Positions 1 to 13,428 of a stretch of DNA of 64,000 nt are shown piece by piece. Position 1 is the first letter of the stretch; the number at the start of each line of letters is the position of its first letter. The DNA is from Rhizophagus irregularis (lineage: Eukaryota > Glomeromycota > Glomeromycetes > Glomerales > Glomeraceae), in the NCBI RefSeq assembly GCF_026210795.1, contig NC_089445.1, forward strand, positions 744,001 through 808,000. Reading direction: 5' to 3'. The notes under the pieces are model-generated. The model saw only the letters and a program-made list of their open reading frames with translations, ran no database searches and was not told the DNA's origin. The position numbers and the translations under genes were made by a program.

Positions 1-1247
1 CAACTAAACGTTCATTTTTCCCAGCAATTTTTGCAACAATTATACAAGCACCTTGATCATTACATCTTCGATGAAAAGCCATAGCATCATAACTATCTCT
101 ACTTGCTCTATATAATAATTTCCAATTATATGATAATGGTTTATTCGTATTATTTGTTGTCAGTCTATCACCTTTTTTAATCCATGTTTCTAAAAGTAAG
201 CAACAATCATTTGTTATTAATAATGAATCAACATCTAAATGAGGTCCAGATCTTGAAGGTAGTAAAAGGGATTTCGGTTGGTAATCTGACGACATAAAAT
301 ATGCTACTATATCCTGTTTTAATTGTTTGTTTAAAATCTTTTTATAAGGAAAAACATTTTTATAAATATCATCCGAAGACATTTGAAAATATCTAATTAA
401 TGGGAGGCAATCATGTAAAGTTTTTTCTAAAGCATTAAATTCCGTTATAGTCCAATTTGATAATTCAGAAAATTTCACATTAGAAAGAAGAGGTGTATGA
501 GCAACTCCCCATTTAATTAAATGTTGCCAAATTTTAACTTCTTCAATTCCCAGATCATCCCTTTTCAATAATTCTACAAGAATATGTTTTTCCAATGTAA
601 CAAAATTTGATGAATCAAATAATATTTCGGGATTATTACATACTCTTTCCACACTATAATCTCGTAATTTTTTAAATATTGTTACATCATGTCCAAATAC
701 AATATGAAGTACTTGAACTATATTTTGTTGAATTTGTGTATATTCATGTTCAATAAGATATTCTTGAATTTGATCTTTTAACTCATCAAGAATTAATTCA
801 TCCGCTGCTATTAATAAGTCAAATATCTCTCTTAATTCTTGTTCATGAAAATTGATCACTCCAGTATATAAATATCTTTTTTTGAAAAAAGAAATATTAT
901 ATTTTTATTTCTTTGTTTTTTTTTTTAAAAAAAAAATTATTTATTTATTTATTTATTTTTTTTTACGAAAAAAAAATCATCACTTACTTTAAGATAAATT
1001 GAAAGACTTTTGGAGAAATATTAGGTTTTTTAAAAATAATTTTACCATCATGTTGTTTAATAGTCCAATGATTATTTAAAGCAGATTTAAAATAAGAGGA
1101 TCTCGTACTTAATATTAAAGAATGAGCTTTAAACTCTTTTTTATTTTCTTCTCCTCCTACATGTATAACCATATCATAATTTTCTTCTTTTTCTAATAAT
1201 TGTCCTAAGTCTTCCGACAATCTATCAAATAGTTTCATTGAAGTCAT
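1..1247 (-). CDS. BTB-BACK-TLDc domain protein, 3' end cut by window edge
   Basis: Two exons are visible. Exon 1 runs from the ATG at 1247 to about 989 and exon 2 from about 868 off the left edge. The donor is GTAAGT, and the junction restores FILKYLYTGV. Exon 1 encodes the start of a BTB/POZ fold (YDMVIHVGG, then FKAHSLILSTRSSYF). Exon 2 gives the end of BTB, then a BACK-like helical region (LLKRDDL, then IWQHLIKWGVAHTP). It ends in the start of a TLDc domain (AMAFHRRCNDQGACIIVAKI). The order BTB-BACK-TLDc is common in Rhizophagus-type genomes. BTB-BACK proteins usually act as Cullin-3 adaptors, and TLDc is linked to oxidative-stress proteins; the substrate here is unknown. A reading frame continues upstream to 1271 but has no ATG, so MTSMKLF at 1247 is the chosen start. 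The C-terminus lies outside the window. Confidence 0.85.
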
Positions 1248-1616
1248 ATTGTATGACTGACTTTCTTTCACGAAGATATACAGTAATATGTATATTTCTC
1301 AAATTTCTCAAACAGTTTTCTTTTTTCTAAAAGGAACTCCCCTATTTACACTTACAATTGTTACACAAGCAGTATGGACTGGCATGCAAATAGTGTGCAT
1401 ACAATGTTTATCTAACATGAAAGATCTAATTGCAGATCCTTTTTTATTAGTTATATTTTATCCCCTAAATTTTGACAGGAGTACCAGAAAGAAAAATTCT
1501 CTCATATTTCAATTACTAAAAGCTCTATCGTCTCAATAATATATAATTAAAATGGTATCTATAAATAAAATTTAAAAAATTCTATAAAAGCTTTAAAAAA
1601 ATATTAGAATTGATTT
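1248..1616. other. Intergenic spacer between the BTB-TLDc 5' end and the MED16 3' end
   Basis: Both flanking genes are on the minus strand, so this holds the BTB gene promoter and the MED16 3' flank. A plus-strand open frame at 1288-1539 has no recognisable domain and is not called. Confidence 0.5.
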
Positions 1617-4600
1617 TTATTTCTCCTTAATGTCTATCCAAAGTCCACCACAAACACATGATCTAGTATAACCTTTTGCCCATCGCGTATTTTGTACGTC
1701 AAGTGCCGCCGAATAATAACCACATCTATAAATAACAATTATAAAAAAAATAAGTAAAAAAAAAATTTTTTATGATATAATAATATATTTTATTCTTATT
1801 ACCTTGCACATATACGATCTTTAATCGTACGTGACTTTAAAATTATATCAACAGATTCAGAATAGATCCATTTAGTATCATAAATATAAAATTTAATGTC
1901 GTTCTCGGAGGTGAAACGATTTTTAAATATTTCCTTTAATTCCGGCAGAGTTTCACTCAATGCTTTTGGAACTTTAGAAGTAAAAATTATTTCATATTTA
2001 GCCCATTGCGGATTATTTTTATCTAAAAGAAAAAAAAATTGATTTACTATGAAAATAATGTAAGTTCTATCTATGTTAAAGAAGAATCTTTATTACCTTT
2101 CATCCATTTATCAGTTACTTTATCAGTTATTATACCAGTATCTTTTATAAATAACTCTAGAGATTCTAATTTAAGTGGCCAGGAATCAAATAAATATTGA
2201 AGGGTCCCATTCATTTCTTGAATATTACTAATATGAGGACTACTTGCTGCTAGTGAATTAACATTATCTTTAAATTTCTTAACAAGAGACAACAAATTTT
2301 TAAAAGCTGTCCGACTTGTCGAATTATAGAGAAGAACTATGTGAGATTTTTCGGATACTAAAATAATAACAATTTTTTTTAGTTATTATACTAAACAAAT
2401 AAACCACATGTAAATTACGTTAAGTCTTACATAAAGCATCTCCTTGTGTTACTAAAGAATAGATATTTTGAACAAAATAAACGGAAAAGTCAATAATCCA
2501 TGACGTGAGAGACACAAGCGACTTAAGGGAATCTACAAACAAAAAATAACAGTTTACTACTAGTTTGTTATGTCGTAAGTTATTCATATTAAAACAATAA
2601 GTTAAATATACCTAAAGAAAAAGTACCGTCAGAAGAAACGTTGTTTTGAAATATTGCCTCTAAAGCACGCAAATGCAGAAAGTATAATGTATTCAGATAA
2701 TTAATATTATCCCGTTGACAAGATTTTAATAATGAAAGTTGTATTCCAAGTAGCCTGCTTAGAAAATCTGAAGATGCTGATGTTTCCAATCCATCTGAAA
2801 AGACGCTCGATATATTTGTAAATGTTTCCTTAAGAGTATGCTCCAATAAATCTAAAAAGAATACGTTGAACTAATACTTAAATAAATGTGTATTTATCAT
2901 TAATTATTATCAAATTGAGTATATATACCTTTCCCCATACCCACTCCCTCAAGAGTATTGGCATATTTTTTTATGATATTCTCTAAATCTGTATGATCGA
3001 TATTATTTAATATCGACAATGTAAGCTTATTTGCACTAGATGAAGCAGCACAAATACCATCTTTTTTTTAATATAAAAAGTAATAATAATAATAATAATA
3101 ACAGTAAGATTATTAAAGAGATCCATAAAGTATAAAATGAAAAATTACTAATATACAACTTACCTAACAACCCAAAATTTGAAAACACGTCTTTATCGGC
3201 TATATCCAAACAGTCAAGTTTACCAGACGCCCGTCTGCAAAGAAATAACGTCCCATTCGGTGAAGTTGCAAATTCAATGATTGCTGATGTAATTGAAAAA
3301 ATCAATTCAATGGCAACTTAAGAAAAATTTATTTGACATAAACTCACCATCTGCACGGGTCGAAAGTTCTTCGTGACCACAATTCGAAGGGACCCAGGTA
3401 CTATATTTGGGAAAATTGCAATCTTTAAAATGTTTAAGTCCAATTTGTTCCTGTGAAAGGACTTGTAAAGTGTTGCTAAAAAAAATTAATGATTTATTAA
3501 ATAACAATCTCATCGTACAATAGAAATTATAACTTGTTTAACAGTACGAATGATATTCTTACCAGTTACGAAACTGAACTTGGCCGTCGCTGAGACCAAG
3601 GAAGAGTTCATCATCTTGTATCCAAATATTCGTTACAAGCTTTTGATCCAAATGCTCACTAGCAACAAGATGAATACTCTAAGGAAAAAAAAAATAAGAC
3701 TAGTATGTTGATGTGAGATTTAACTGGAAGATTTAGCAATTAGACATACTGGTAGAGGCATATCGATTTCCATTGCATTTTCTGTCAATGAGTCAAGTGG
3801 TTGTGGTGTGATTTTATCGATTTCCCATGTGGCAATACTGCTATTGAAAACATTATTTCCTAAATTACAAATATAATATGATCAAATCGATTAAATTATG
3901 TCATTAGAAAAAAAAATTTTTTTTTTCTTGTAAAAAAACAATATTAACCTTTTTTCTCGGCTGTTACTATTATAAGTCGAACTCCGTGAGATTGTGTATT
4001 TGATATTAATTTCAAATGCAATACTGGAGATCGCTCAACGGATAAAGAAGGATTGGTAAGATGAACATTAGCAATTGGTCGACAACTGACTTGTAGTGAG
4101 AGCATATTAATTTTGATTTCATAAAACATGACAAGTTTCGGTAGAAATTCAGGACAGTATGTAGCTAAGGTATAATTTCCGTCTTGATTTTTTTTTTGAA
4201 AGAAATTCCTTATAAGTTTTTTTTCGGGTTTTTTAAAAATCCACGTATTGATTACATTGATAAATAATTACCACTATTCAATATAATATCAACATGTGAT
4301 ATTCGTTTTGAAGGATAACGTAAATGCGTGATAATTTTTGAGAAAAATTTCTTCCCTCTCTGATACCAAACTGCTACCTGTATTAAAATCAAATTATAAA
4401 AAAAGAACTCATTTTATAACTCATTTTGAAATTGAATAGCAAATCTTACTTTTCCATCGGTCGTGACAGTTATAAAAGCGAATTCGCCAAATTGGTTTCG
4501 TGGTCCTTTAAATGAGCCCCTCTTATAAATTGCGGAACTTTTGCCATAGCCCGATGACTGAGGAACATGTTCTCGCGAATACTTAAAAGATAAGGTCGTG

Positions 4601-5269
4601 TGATGAGTAAATGACAGTCATAAAATACTATCAATTATAATTAATAAACTAACCAGGCGTGCACTATCTAGCCATGTAAATTCAATCACACTTTCCCCAA
4701 GATTGACATTACAAATACACTTCCACTGGTTTATAAAATTATTCATGGTCCATATTGCTATTTTACCTCTCTGATCTATGGATGCTAGTGCAGAACCTGT
4801 CTGATTCCATACTAAATCTGTAATAACATCACCGAATCTATGATAGTTTTCTACACGATCAAAAAGAGATAAATACTCTTTATTTATAAAAGACCAAGCG
4901 GGGCCATTGGCATCGATACCTCTACATGGACTATATATTCCAACATTTGGACAGTAGCGAGAGAATTTAGTATCTAAATTATCATTAGGGTGTGGTGACC
5001 ATGCTATTATATTCTGTGTTGACCATGCGATTCGTCTTTTCAAAAGTTAAATAAAAACTATAATATTAGATTGAATTTTATTTATTGAACAAGAAATCTA
5101 AGAATTATTTCTCTAATTTTACTTGGGCAACTAAATTGTGAATAAAATATTATTAGACTACAAACCTGGGTGCTTTGCGGTAGCATAACTCATAGTATAA
5201 ACGTTCTATATCAGTGTCAGTATGTGACCAAAGAGTAGAGGTCGTAGAAGTTGTGTTCAACGTTGTCAT
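1617..5269 (-). CDS. MED16: Mediator of RNA polymerase II transcription subunit 16
   Basis: MED16 (Sin4 in yeast) is part of the Mediator tail, which links DNA-bound activators to RNA polymerase II in the nucleus. The gene is split into about 14 short exons. Exon 1 (5166-5269) begins MTTLNTTSTTS; exon 2 starts at 5035 and the splice restores APRRIAWSTQNIIAWSPH. The N-terminal half shows WD40-type blades (ITDLVWNQTGSALASIDQRG, then KIAIWTM). The middle is a helical region (SFNLKSL-like and LESLELFIKD segments). The extreme C-terminus has paired cysteines CARCGYYSAALD and RWAKGYTRSCVCGGLW, closely matching the C-terminal signature of animal MED16. The stop is at 1617-1619. I see no in-frame lesions. 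Exon edges other than the first two are approximate. The 5' end faces the Myb gene across a 1.1-kb divergent spacer. Confidence 0.88.
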
Positions 5270-6406
5270 AATTCTTTGAGAACGCGAATTAATTGATAAA
5301 CGAAAACTGATTGAAAGTATGCGAATTAAAAAAATTTTGAAAATTGAAGTTCAAGAGTTCAACAGTGCTACATTTCCGAAATTTGGTGTCACCTTGATTA
5401 TCACGTGAAAGCTATACAGTATTTCTGAATACATACAGCGAATAATGGATTTGTCTTGCGATTTTGAAAGAACCAATGAAGAAGTCAATAAACTTTGATT
5501 ATTATGATAAATTATTCTTTTATTCACAACTGCCACGATTGATGCTTTATACAATTTATATCATCGAAATATTTTTAAATACAACAAAGATCTGATTTAT
5601 TGTAAATAAAATAAAACAAAAGAACGAATTTATTTATTATTTATGTAACACATTTACTTGGTTAAAGAATCTAATAGATTTTGGGTAAAGTTCATCGGCG
5701 AAAGAAATTAAACATTCTAAATGAGGTCAATAAGTAAAAATTGTAATTGAGTGCTTGATTTTAAAATATGCAAGGTACATAGGACAATAAAGTAATTGAC
5801 TCAATGCGATATTGCCAAATACATAAAGTTAACTACGTATTTTAACTCAAGAAGTTTAAAGTTATGTGGATTTATTATGAAACTCCTTATATTAAAGTTT
5901 CAATGATTCTAAATTCCCATGATTACACCTTAAAATTTGCATTGTTAACCACAAACGAATATCAACAATGAATCCTACCAAAAGGAAAAAAAAATTTCTT
6001 GAAGAGATCTGAGGAGAAATTATTTATAGTATTGCATAAAAGAAATTTCCATAAATGAATTTCATTACAAAGGCAGTAACGAAGAAAATTCAATATTTTT
6101 AAAATGCAGGGATCGTGCAGATAAAGTGTTAACAATAATCATTCGTTTAATCGTTTAATTAATGTCTGAATCGAAACTCGATTTAAACGTACCTAGCCCC
6201 TGGCTTTTTCTTTTTATAAATTAGACACTTAGGCACTCCCCAAAGCAAAAGCTGTTATAAAGTTAAGAAAATTAAGCAACCATCTTGCCTTAACTTTTTT
6301 TTTTTTTCGGAAACGTATGGTTTCCTATCACACTCCTTTAAATTTTTATTTACTTTAAAATCTTTTCATTGTTTTCTAGCTCAAGCAGAATTTAAGTAAT
6401 AAATTC
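5270..6406. promoter_or_regulatory. Divergent intergenic region between MED16 and the Myb gene
   Basis: This AT-rich spacer must hold both promoters. A perfect palindromic E-box-like 8-mer TCACGTGA lies at 5401-5408, about 130 bp upstream of the MED16 start codon. No other protein or RNA gene is evident. Short open frames on the minus strand (5351-5554) lack recognisable domains. Confidence 0.5.
5401..5408. promoter_or_regulatory. TCACGTGA palindrome upstream of MED16
   Basis: Exact 8-bp palindrome of the bHLH/CACGTG class, 132 bp upstream of the MED16 ATG. The same 8-mer recurs six more times in the window, four of them around the kinase genes. Binding is inferred. Confidence 0.4.
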
Positions 6407-7590
6407 ATGCATAGATCACGGAGAACGCGACTTTTTTCGCAAAGCAATACCTCCCGCAGGACGGGTCCATGGGAACCTGAGGTTGTCTAAATAAATATAT
6501 ATATGTTGAAATTAATAAAGTTAGCTAAAACATTTGTTTCAAAATACGGGACTTATATTTATTGTAGGAAGATGAACGATTACTGACGCTAGTATCAGAG
6601 TTAGGTACTAAACATTGGAAATTGATTGGAATCAGACACGGTTTGAGAGACGGAAAGCAATGTCGAGAACGGTAATTTTGTTTAAAAATTAATATATATT
6701 TCCTTAGCCGTATTAATCCATACAACTTTACCTTTTGGCGTTAAATCAATAGCTGGCATAATCATCTCAACCCAGATTGTAAGAGTCTAATTTATCAAAT
6801 ATATATACCTAATCTGTGACTCAGCTATTGTATATATTTTTTTTTTTAACCAAATAAAATTTAGTAATTTATAGTCCCTTAACTCCTGAAGAGGACGAAC
6901 AAATATTAACCTACCACTCTGAAATGGGAACAAAATGGGCCGTAATGAGCCAATTATTACGACGGCCTGCTAATCTGATTAAAAATCGGTATTATTCTTC
7001 ATTATCTAAAAAACGTGATCGATCAACTTCAGATTCTCCGGAAGATGATTCATGTTCAAGATCAAGAAAGCGTATTAAGGAAATTCACACTGCTACTTCT
7101 AATTTTGAAAAACAAGGCAAGTAATTTTCATTTTTTACATCAAAATAATTATATTAACTTTTGCATTATTTTATATACAGAATATAAAAAGTCGAGTAAA
7201 GAACTATTAAATAATAATAAAATCTCTCGGACTTTGAACAATCAAACGAACTATCATAAAGAATATCTTGATTTACCAAAAGCTTCGGCTTGGAGTCCTT
7301 GTTCTGATGATTCAGCTTATTTTGAACCTTCAATGACTCAAGAACCAGTTTCCCTACTGACACCAGTATATACACCTGTAACTTCTCCCGGACCATCTTT
7401 TTGTACGGCACTAGAACAACTCGCTGATTTAGCAATTAAAAGAATTGAAAAAACTAGGTGAGAAAAAAATAGAAAAAATTATATACAAAATAAAGAAAAT
7501 ATCGTAATTTATTTAATACAATATTATTGAATTAGTCGTAATGATACGAAAAAACACGATATCATGTCGATTTCAGCTGTATTGAATTGA
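6407..7590 (+). CDS. Myb/SANT-repeat DNA-binding protein
   Basis: Six exons fit: 6407-6481, 6568-6671, 6708-6739, 6865-7116, 7181-7459 and 7536-7590. The first Myb repeat is GPWEPEEDERLLTLVSELG with a later KHWKLIG. The second is SPLTPEEDEQILTYHSEMG, then TKWAVMSQLLRRPANLIKNR. This is the usual two-repeat arrangement of plant and fungal R2R3-like Myb regulators. The intron between exons 4 and 5 uses a GC donor (AG|GCAAGT); only this choice keeps frame into EYKKSSKELL. The third helix of repeat 1 reads CRER then RINPYNFTFW, so the usual third tryptophan is not in its normal place; exon 3 may be mis-modelled. The C-terminus is Ser/Pro-rich. It probably acts as a nuclear transcription factor; targets are unknown. 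Confidence 0.75.
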
Positions 7591-8919
7591 AGAGAAAATT
7601 TCGAAATTCTTGTATAACAGTATGTATTTTTCCGAACTGGTTTCGGCTTTTCAAAATAAAAAGAAATAGTTTGCAATGGTTACAGTTGGATTTACAAGTC
7701 TGAAGCGTAAATAAGAATATGGAAGTATTTATTATGAATTCTGCAGAACATTTTGAAATTTAATTTAATTAGGCAAATGTTTTTTGGTTGACCTTTAATT
7801 AAATTTTGAATTTCACTCGAATTTGTGAGATGGATTTGATATAATATATAATTTATATAATGAATATGGTGAATTGAGTCATTTGCGTATATATAAAATA
7901 CCAAATAAATTATATGATATCCACTTGACTTATAAATTTGCGCCACATGAAATTTGATATTTTGGTAGAATTCGATTAGTCCATTTTATTTATGTTTAAT
8001 TTAAACCGACTTTTTCTTGATCTTTTGCAGACTTTTACACAATAAAAGTTCGAAATAGTCTTTATATATACTGTATATATATATATTGCACAAAGACGTA
8101 TACACTGCTTTATCATATAGGACGTTATTTAACCATTGAATCAACCACACCAATAGTAACAAAAAAAAAAAGACGAAATAAATTAAGTTTAATGAAAAAG
8201 TATGAACGAGATAAATAATTAATATTTTTATTTGCGGTTTTTTTTAAAAAAAAATCTCTTTTTTTTTTGACTTTTTTAAAAAAAATCTAAAAAAAAAAGA
8301 AAATTTTTTTTTTTTCTTAAAAAAAATCATATATTGTTTTGTTGGTGAATGATTGTGTTTGTGTTTTTACAATTGTAGTACGAATGATATCTAGTATATA
8401 AAATGAATTGTAATAAAATGAAATTTTGTAACGAAATGAAATAAGAAAAGCTTGTGTAATGAAGCAGATAAAAAAATTAAAATGAAGAATGGGAATGAAT
8501 AAATAAAAGATTTTGCCGAAAAAAATTAATAAGATTTTGCCGAAAATGCGAAAAATGAATATAAGTTTGTCGAAAGATGAATTAAAAACGATTTTTGCCG
8601 AAAATGCGATTTTTTTGCCAAATAAAAAAAAAATAAGATTTTGCCGATTACGAAAAAGTGTAAATATGAATAACGAAATAAAAAGAAAGCGAAAAAGAAA
8701 AATCTAGATCAATCGATCTGTAATAAAGTACAAAAATAATAAAAAAAAAGATATATAAAAATAAAAAAAATAAATGTACAAAGATATACGAAAAAGATAA
8801 TTGTCCTCTAGTAAGTAAATAATACATTATTTTTACATTTTTAAATTGTTTTTTGTAAATATATATAAAGATTTTGGTTTTTTTTTTGTTTGTTAAGTTC
8901 TATAATCTGCTTCATTTCA
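7591..8919. other. Convergent intergenic region, AT-rich with homopolymer runs
   Basis: Lies between the 3' ends of the Myb and TRS65 genes. It holds long A/T runs (8160-8340) and a degenerate short repeat at about 8508-8690. The minus-strand open frame at 7692-7946 is low complexity and not called. Confidence 0.5.
8508..8690. repeat. Degenerate short repeat with core TTTTGCCGA
   Basis: The core TTTTGCCGA(AAATGCGA) appears at least four times within 180 bp at irregular spacing, separated by A-rich sequence. An open frame at 8513-8707 is a by-product of this repeat and is not called as a gene. Confidence 0.5.
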
Positions 8920-11737
8920 TTAGCCTGTAACTTCAATATGTCTTGGAACAAAAGAATGATGTTCAAATCTTTTCATTCTTTTCATGCTTCTCTCATTCTT
9001 TTTGACATTAACTTGAACAACATTTCTTAAATTTGTTATGAAGCCGGTATCTTCATCAACTAATTGTACTAATTCGACCATATGTAATACTTCTTTTGTT
9101 GATATAAAATGTAATGTCACAGTTTCACTGCTATATGGATTGATTGGACTAAATGTAAAAAAAATAATATATTTTTAGTAAAAAAAAAATTTACTAAAGA
9201 AAAAAGAAACTAACAGTAGAAAGATATTAAACTTACCCAATCCTAACATCATTATCTAACCAAATTAAACCTGTATCAGAAGTTACTAATTCTGAATGGT
9301 TTCTCATAAATACTGTTTCATCCATGAATGGATCCAAGGATTGTTTAACATATTCATAATTATCATTATATTCAACTAAAGTAATATCCGACGATTGGCT
9401 TAAAGATGGCTTATGTGACAATTTATGATTATTAAATAATCTGTCATTAGATCTCTTTTTTGGAATCGTTATAGCAAATCTTCTAGCGTGTTCTGATTTA
9501 TTTGCTATAAATACTTTCATAGTAAATACTTTACCAACAACAGGTTTGCCACAAACTAAAATAAAATGAAAAATAATTTAATATATTTATAGAAAAAAAT
9601 TTTTTTTTCCATTCTAATCTTTCCTGATTACTCACCTTCAAAAGAGGCGAAAACACCATCATTTAAATCTGAATTCGTTTGTTTTTGTAATTTTGGTAAT
9701 CTCCCATAAGGCAAAATTCCATTATTTTCATCGTCAACATTCAATAAATTGGTTTCAGGTATATATCCGCTGTGGTGTTTTTTATTAGAAACATTAACCC
9801 CATTAACATTTATTTCCAATTCAACATCAGATGAATTATTTCCACATTTAATGTTGTCATAATTTTTAACATTATTTGAACTGAATGAATCACGGATTGT
9901 TGTTGCCTTATCAATCGTATTAGTCCTTTCACCAATTCCAAAGTTAAATTTATTATTATACATCATTGGAACAAATTTATTACTTTCTGTTTCTCTCGAT
10001 TGAGACGATGCCATTGAATCATCATTAAATAAAGTTGATGTATCTAATTCGCAGTCCCATTTTGATTCAATACAACGTGATTTAACTCCATCGATAACTG
10101 GACTTCCTTTTACAATGACTGATAGAGTTCGATGTTTATTTTCAACTGGAGATGTATTTAATGCGGAATTAATTGATGCAACTGATTCTCTTCTTGAGGA
10201 AACCCTTGAATTTGGGATTGGTGTTGGATAATATTGTTGTGTGTTCAAAGGCTCGGGGAATGAAGAATCTTCTAATATCGTTACATTATATAAGAAATTT
10301 ACTTGGTCAAATGGTCGTAACGTGATTGGAAATTTGTCCTAAAAAAAAAAAATTTCGCTTTAATATCACTATTGCACACTTTGTTGTAAATAGTCACGTG
10401 AACAATATAACTTACAGTATCTTGAGGGCCCCAAGCACATCCTGCAACAAATCCGTGAGAAATTTCAACTTTTAAATCTTCAATAGAGAATGTCATATCA
10501 TTTTCTGTATCATTTTCTAATTCAACAGACATCATTACGGTATTTTCTGATGGAGATACAAATGTAGATCTTATACGAGTGTTTAATGTTGGCCTTACAG
10601 AAATTATCTTATGATGACATCTTTTAATAGGAGTTGAAGGTAAAGTTGAATAGATGCTTGTTTTTTCTTTTTTTGTTAATTGGGGAGTCGGGATTGAAAA
10701 ATTCAACGATTCAAATGCTGGATCTATCAAATTATTAAGAAAAGTTTAGATTATATTTGTTTTTTAACAACTAAACTTGAAATTAATTACGTCGAATTAT
10801 AAAAATTACCATCACATAAGCCTCCAAGCAAATTCATTCCAAAATATTCTGGAGAATATAAATCAGAGTTGGGTGAATTCATAATTTTTCGTCGAGATTG
10901 TGTAACGGTAACGTCTAATGCGATTTGATTTTGTGCACGTGCTCTTATATTCTCTAAAAAAAAAAAACCAAAAAAACCAAAAAAAGGAAATTTTTAATCA
11001 CTTATTACCATTTTCATTCAAATTCACCATTTATTACTTACCAATGGGAAATAATAATTGTAAAACGCAAGTCCAACAATCATCTCTTTTGACAACTACC
11101 ATTTTATTATTACTTTTAGAATCGTAATTAGTGGAATAAATAACAGTTCCTTCAATAACTTTGCTTGATAATTTTTTAATGCTACTATAATCACTATTGG
11201 GAGAACCATGAGTGAAAATTGACGTAGAGTTCGAACTAATACTTGTACTACTACTAAATATTCCACTATCAGAGGATGCTGTTGAACTTGATGATGAAGT
11301 ACGACTTAATTCCGATGTATAATTACTTGATGGTACCGTTAAATTCAATAGATTTGGTGTATCTATTAATGTCGCTTGTAATTTAACTTCGAGGTTTCTA
11401 AAAAATTCCGTTGCTTCTTCTTTATTTTCGAAATTTGATTCAGGTGGAAGTGTTGTCATCAAATAAACGTGAAGTAATTCATCTATATAATAATATAATA
11501 AGTATAAATTCAATATGTATGGTATATAAAAAAGGAAAGATGTATTAGATGATCTTTTAATAAATAAATTTCTTCTTTTTGCTTTGAAAATTAAAATTTA
11601 TTATTACCGTAATAGACTTGACTCCTTTGTTGACCATCAATAATTTTTTCAATATTTTCTTCATTAAAATCTAAAGTACCATTTGGAACGACGATTTCCA
11701 ACTCGGCATCATGTATATACGTTTCTTTTAAATACAT
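8920..11737 (-). CDS. TRS65: TRAPP complex subunit Trs65-like
   Basis: Trs65 is a fungal subunit of TRAPP II, a tethering and Rab-activating complex at the Golgi. Seven exons join in frame: 11608-11737, 11042-11482, 10810-10953, 10416-10723, 9636-10338, 9237-9555 and 8920-9148, giving 757 residues. The N-terminus (METYIHD-like, then LEIVVPNGTLDFNEENIEKI and YYDELLHVYL) and the C-terminal Ig-like fold (LIWLDNDVRIGPINPYSSET, then EVLHMVELVQLVDEDTG) match the Trs65 pattern as I recall it. The middle is Ser/Asn-rich and likely disordered (STSSSSTASSDSG, residues about 85-130, and much of exon 5). All donors are GTAAG- or GTAAT-like except exon 5 (GTGAGT). No lesions are seen. An alternative would be another arrestin/Ig-fold trafficking protein. 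A TCACGTGA motif lies in the intron at 10394-10401. Confidence 0.65.
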
Positions 11738-13428
11738 GATAATTATTACAAAAAAAAAATTTTTATTTTAAAAATAAATGCTTATTATTTTATTATTAAG
11801 AGATTAAGTGCGCGTATAATAATTGCAAGATTATTTTTTTTTTTGCCAAGTGAAAAAGTGTTGAATTCTGTGAACTATTTATAAAAAAATCAATATTCTA
11901 GAAATTTGGCACACATATATTCTATTATAAAAAATATATATGTCTAATGTCTATATCAATTTTAATAATTTAGAAAGTCATACGTTTCACGATTCACGGA
12001 TCAAGTTGTTATATAAATTTTATTATACAATAAGTAAAAGAAATACAGAAAATAGCGGGAATACATAGAATAGTTTGTTTATTAATATTTTTTAAAGTAT
12101 AGATAATCGTGAAACTTTAATTAGAATTCCGTCAATTCCGTCGCTGCAGTCTATTAAATTACATGTATTTTTACGTAAAGCCGAAAAATATTAATGTGAT
12201 GTACAGTACATATGGTGGCACAGTAGCTTATTACTTGTTCTTGCAAACAAAAAAAAAAATAAAAAAAAAATAAAAGATTATATGTTTGTTATCTCCCTAT
12301 TGAAGTTCCACTTATATTCTTCTTCACAATATTATTCTACCTAATACATGAAAAAATATTGCAACATTCTTTGTTATCTTCTTTTGTGATTCTAATTACA
12401 AATATTTCGTAGATTACATTCATAAAGAATCCTTGTTAAACAGAAGACTTCCATATGTTATGTTTCGTTTAGATATTAATTTCCATTAAAAGTATTTTCT
12501 TTGATATGTTCGCCATTTAGTCAAACTTTAAAGATGGCTTCAGATTGTGTCGTTTATTATAATATCCGAATTTAGCCTTTTAGTGGAAAATCTTTATTTA
12601 TGCGGGTAATTCTTATTAAGGTTAATTCTTTATGTAAAATGTAAATTTTAAAATTCAAAAAAATCCAAAGTGATATTCGGATTGGCTGAATCTATAAATA
12701 TTTCACTCTCCTTAATCCTGATATATTTTCTTATTGAATATTCCCAAATTATTATAATCATTTTCCGAAACTAGAACATAAATTACACCATCTTGCACTT
12801 CAATTATCCAAAATTGTTAAAGCTCGAGAGATTTTGTGTCACGTTACTAATTCTATTTATTGCTGGTTGTTCTGTCGCTTTTTTCTATAAACGAAAAATT
12901 TGTCATATCGGCTGATCAGAAAAGCCTCCCATAATTTTATATGCTAAATGACAATAAGTAACCCATCAGTTATATAATGAACCATCAACTGAGCTTAAAT
13001 ATTAATTGGCGTGATTTTTCCAATCAGCCGATATGTTATACATGGGCCACAGAAATAATGGAAATCACATGAGAGTTATTATGGCGTTCGCAAAATCCGG
13101 ATTTCGGAAGTGGCTGATATTTACTCTTCTACAAACATCATAAGGTAACATAATAACATAATTGGGATAGATAAAAAAAGAAAAAAAAATTTTAAATAGA
13201 TTATTAATTATGATAAAAAAAGATTTATTGTACGATATATTAATACGATCGTGTTCCTTTAATTCCTGTATAACAAAGACCGACAAAAGTTCTTTTTTTT
13301 GAAATTGCCGAAATTAATATAACCATATACAGAAATACATTATCACTGGTATTATGGCGTTATCTTACGACGATAACTCTATAACGAAATAGAATCACAA
13401 TAATCACGTGACTCTACGTTACGACATT
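11738..13428. other. Intergenic region with one small inverted-repeat element
   Basis: Upstream of TRS65 and downstream of the first MATH-BTB gene. Apart from the inverted repeat at 12905-13034 and a TCACGTGA at 13404-13411, I see only AT-rich sequence. The minus-strand open frame 13065-13286 has no recognisable domain. Confidence 0.45.
12905..13034. mobile_element. Possible short MITE with CATATCGGCTGAT termini
   Basis: The left end reads CATATCGGCTGATCAG and the right end, read in reverse complement, CATATCGGCTGATT. They lie 130 bp apart around an AT-rich centre. No convincing target-site duplication is seen, so an ordinary inverted repeat remains possible. Confidence 0.35.

Noticed and set aside
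1288-1539. 83-codon plus-strand frame upstream of the BTB-TLDc gene
   Set aside because: No domain, no splice context, and it occupies the promoter region of the minus-strand gene.
8513-8707. Lys-rich 64-codon frame
   Set aside because: Produced by the TTTTGCCGAAAA repeat and A-rich DNA; no homologous copy or splice context.
13065-13286. 73-codon minus-strand frame
   Set aside because: Hydrophobic and AT-driven composition, no recognisable domain, no relation to neighbours.
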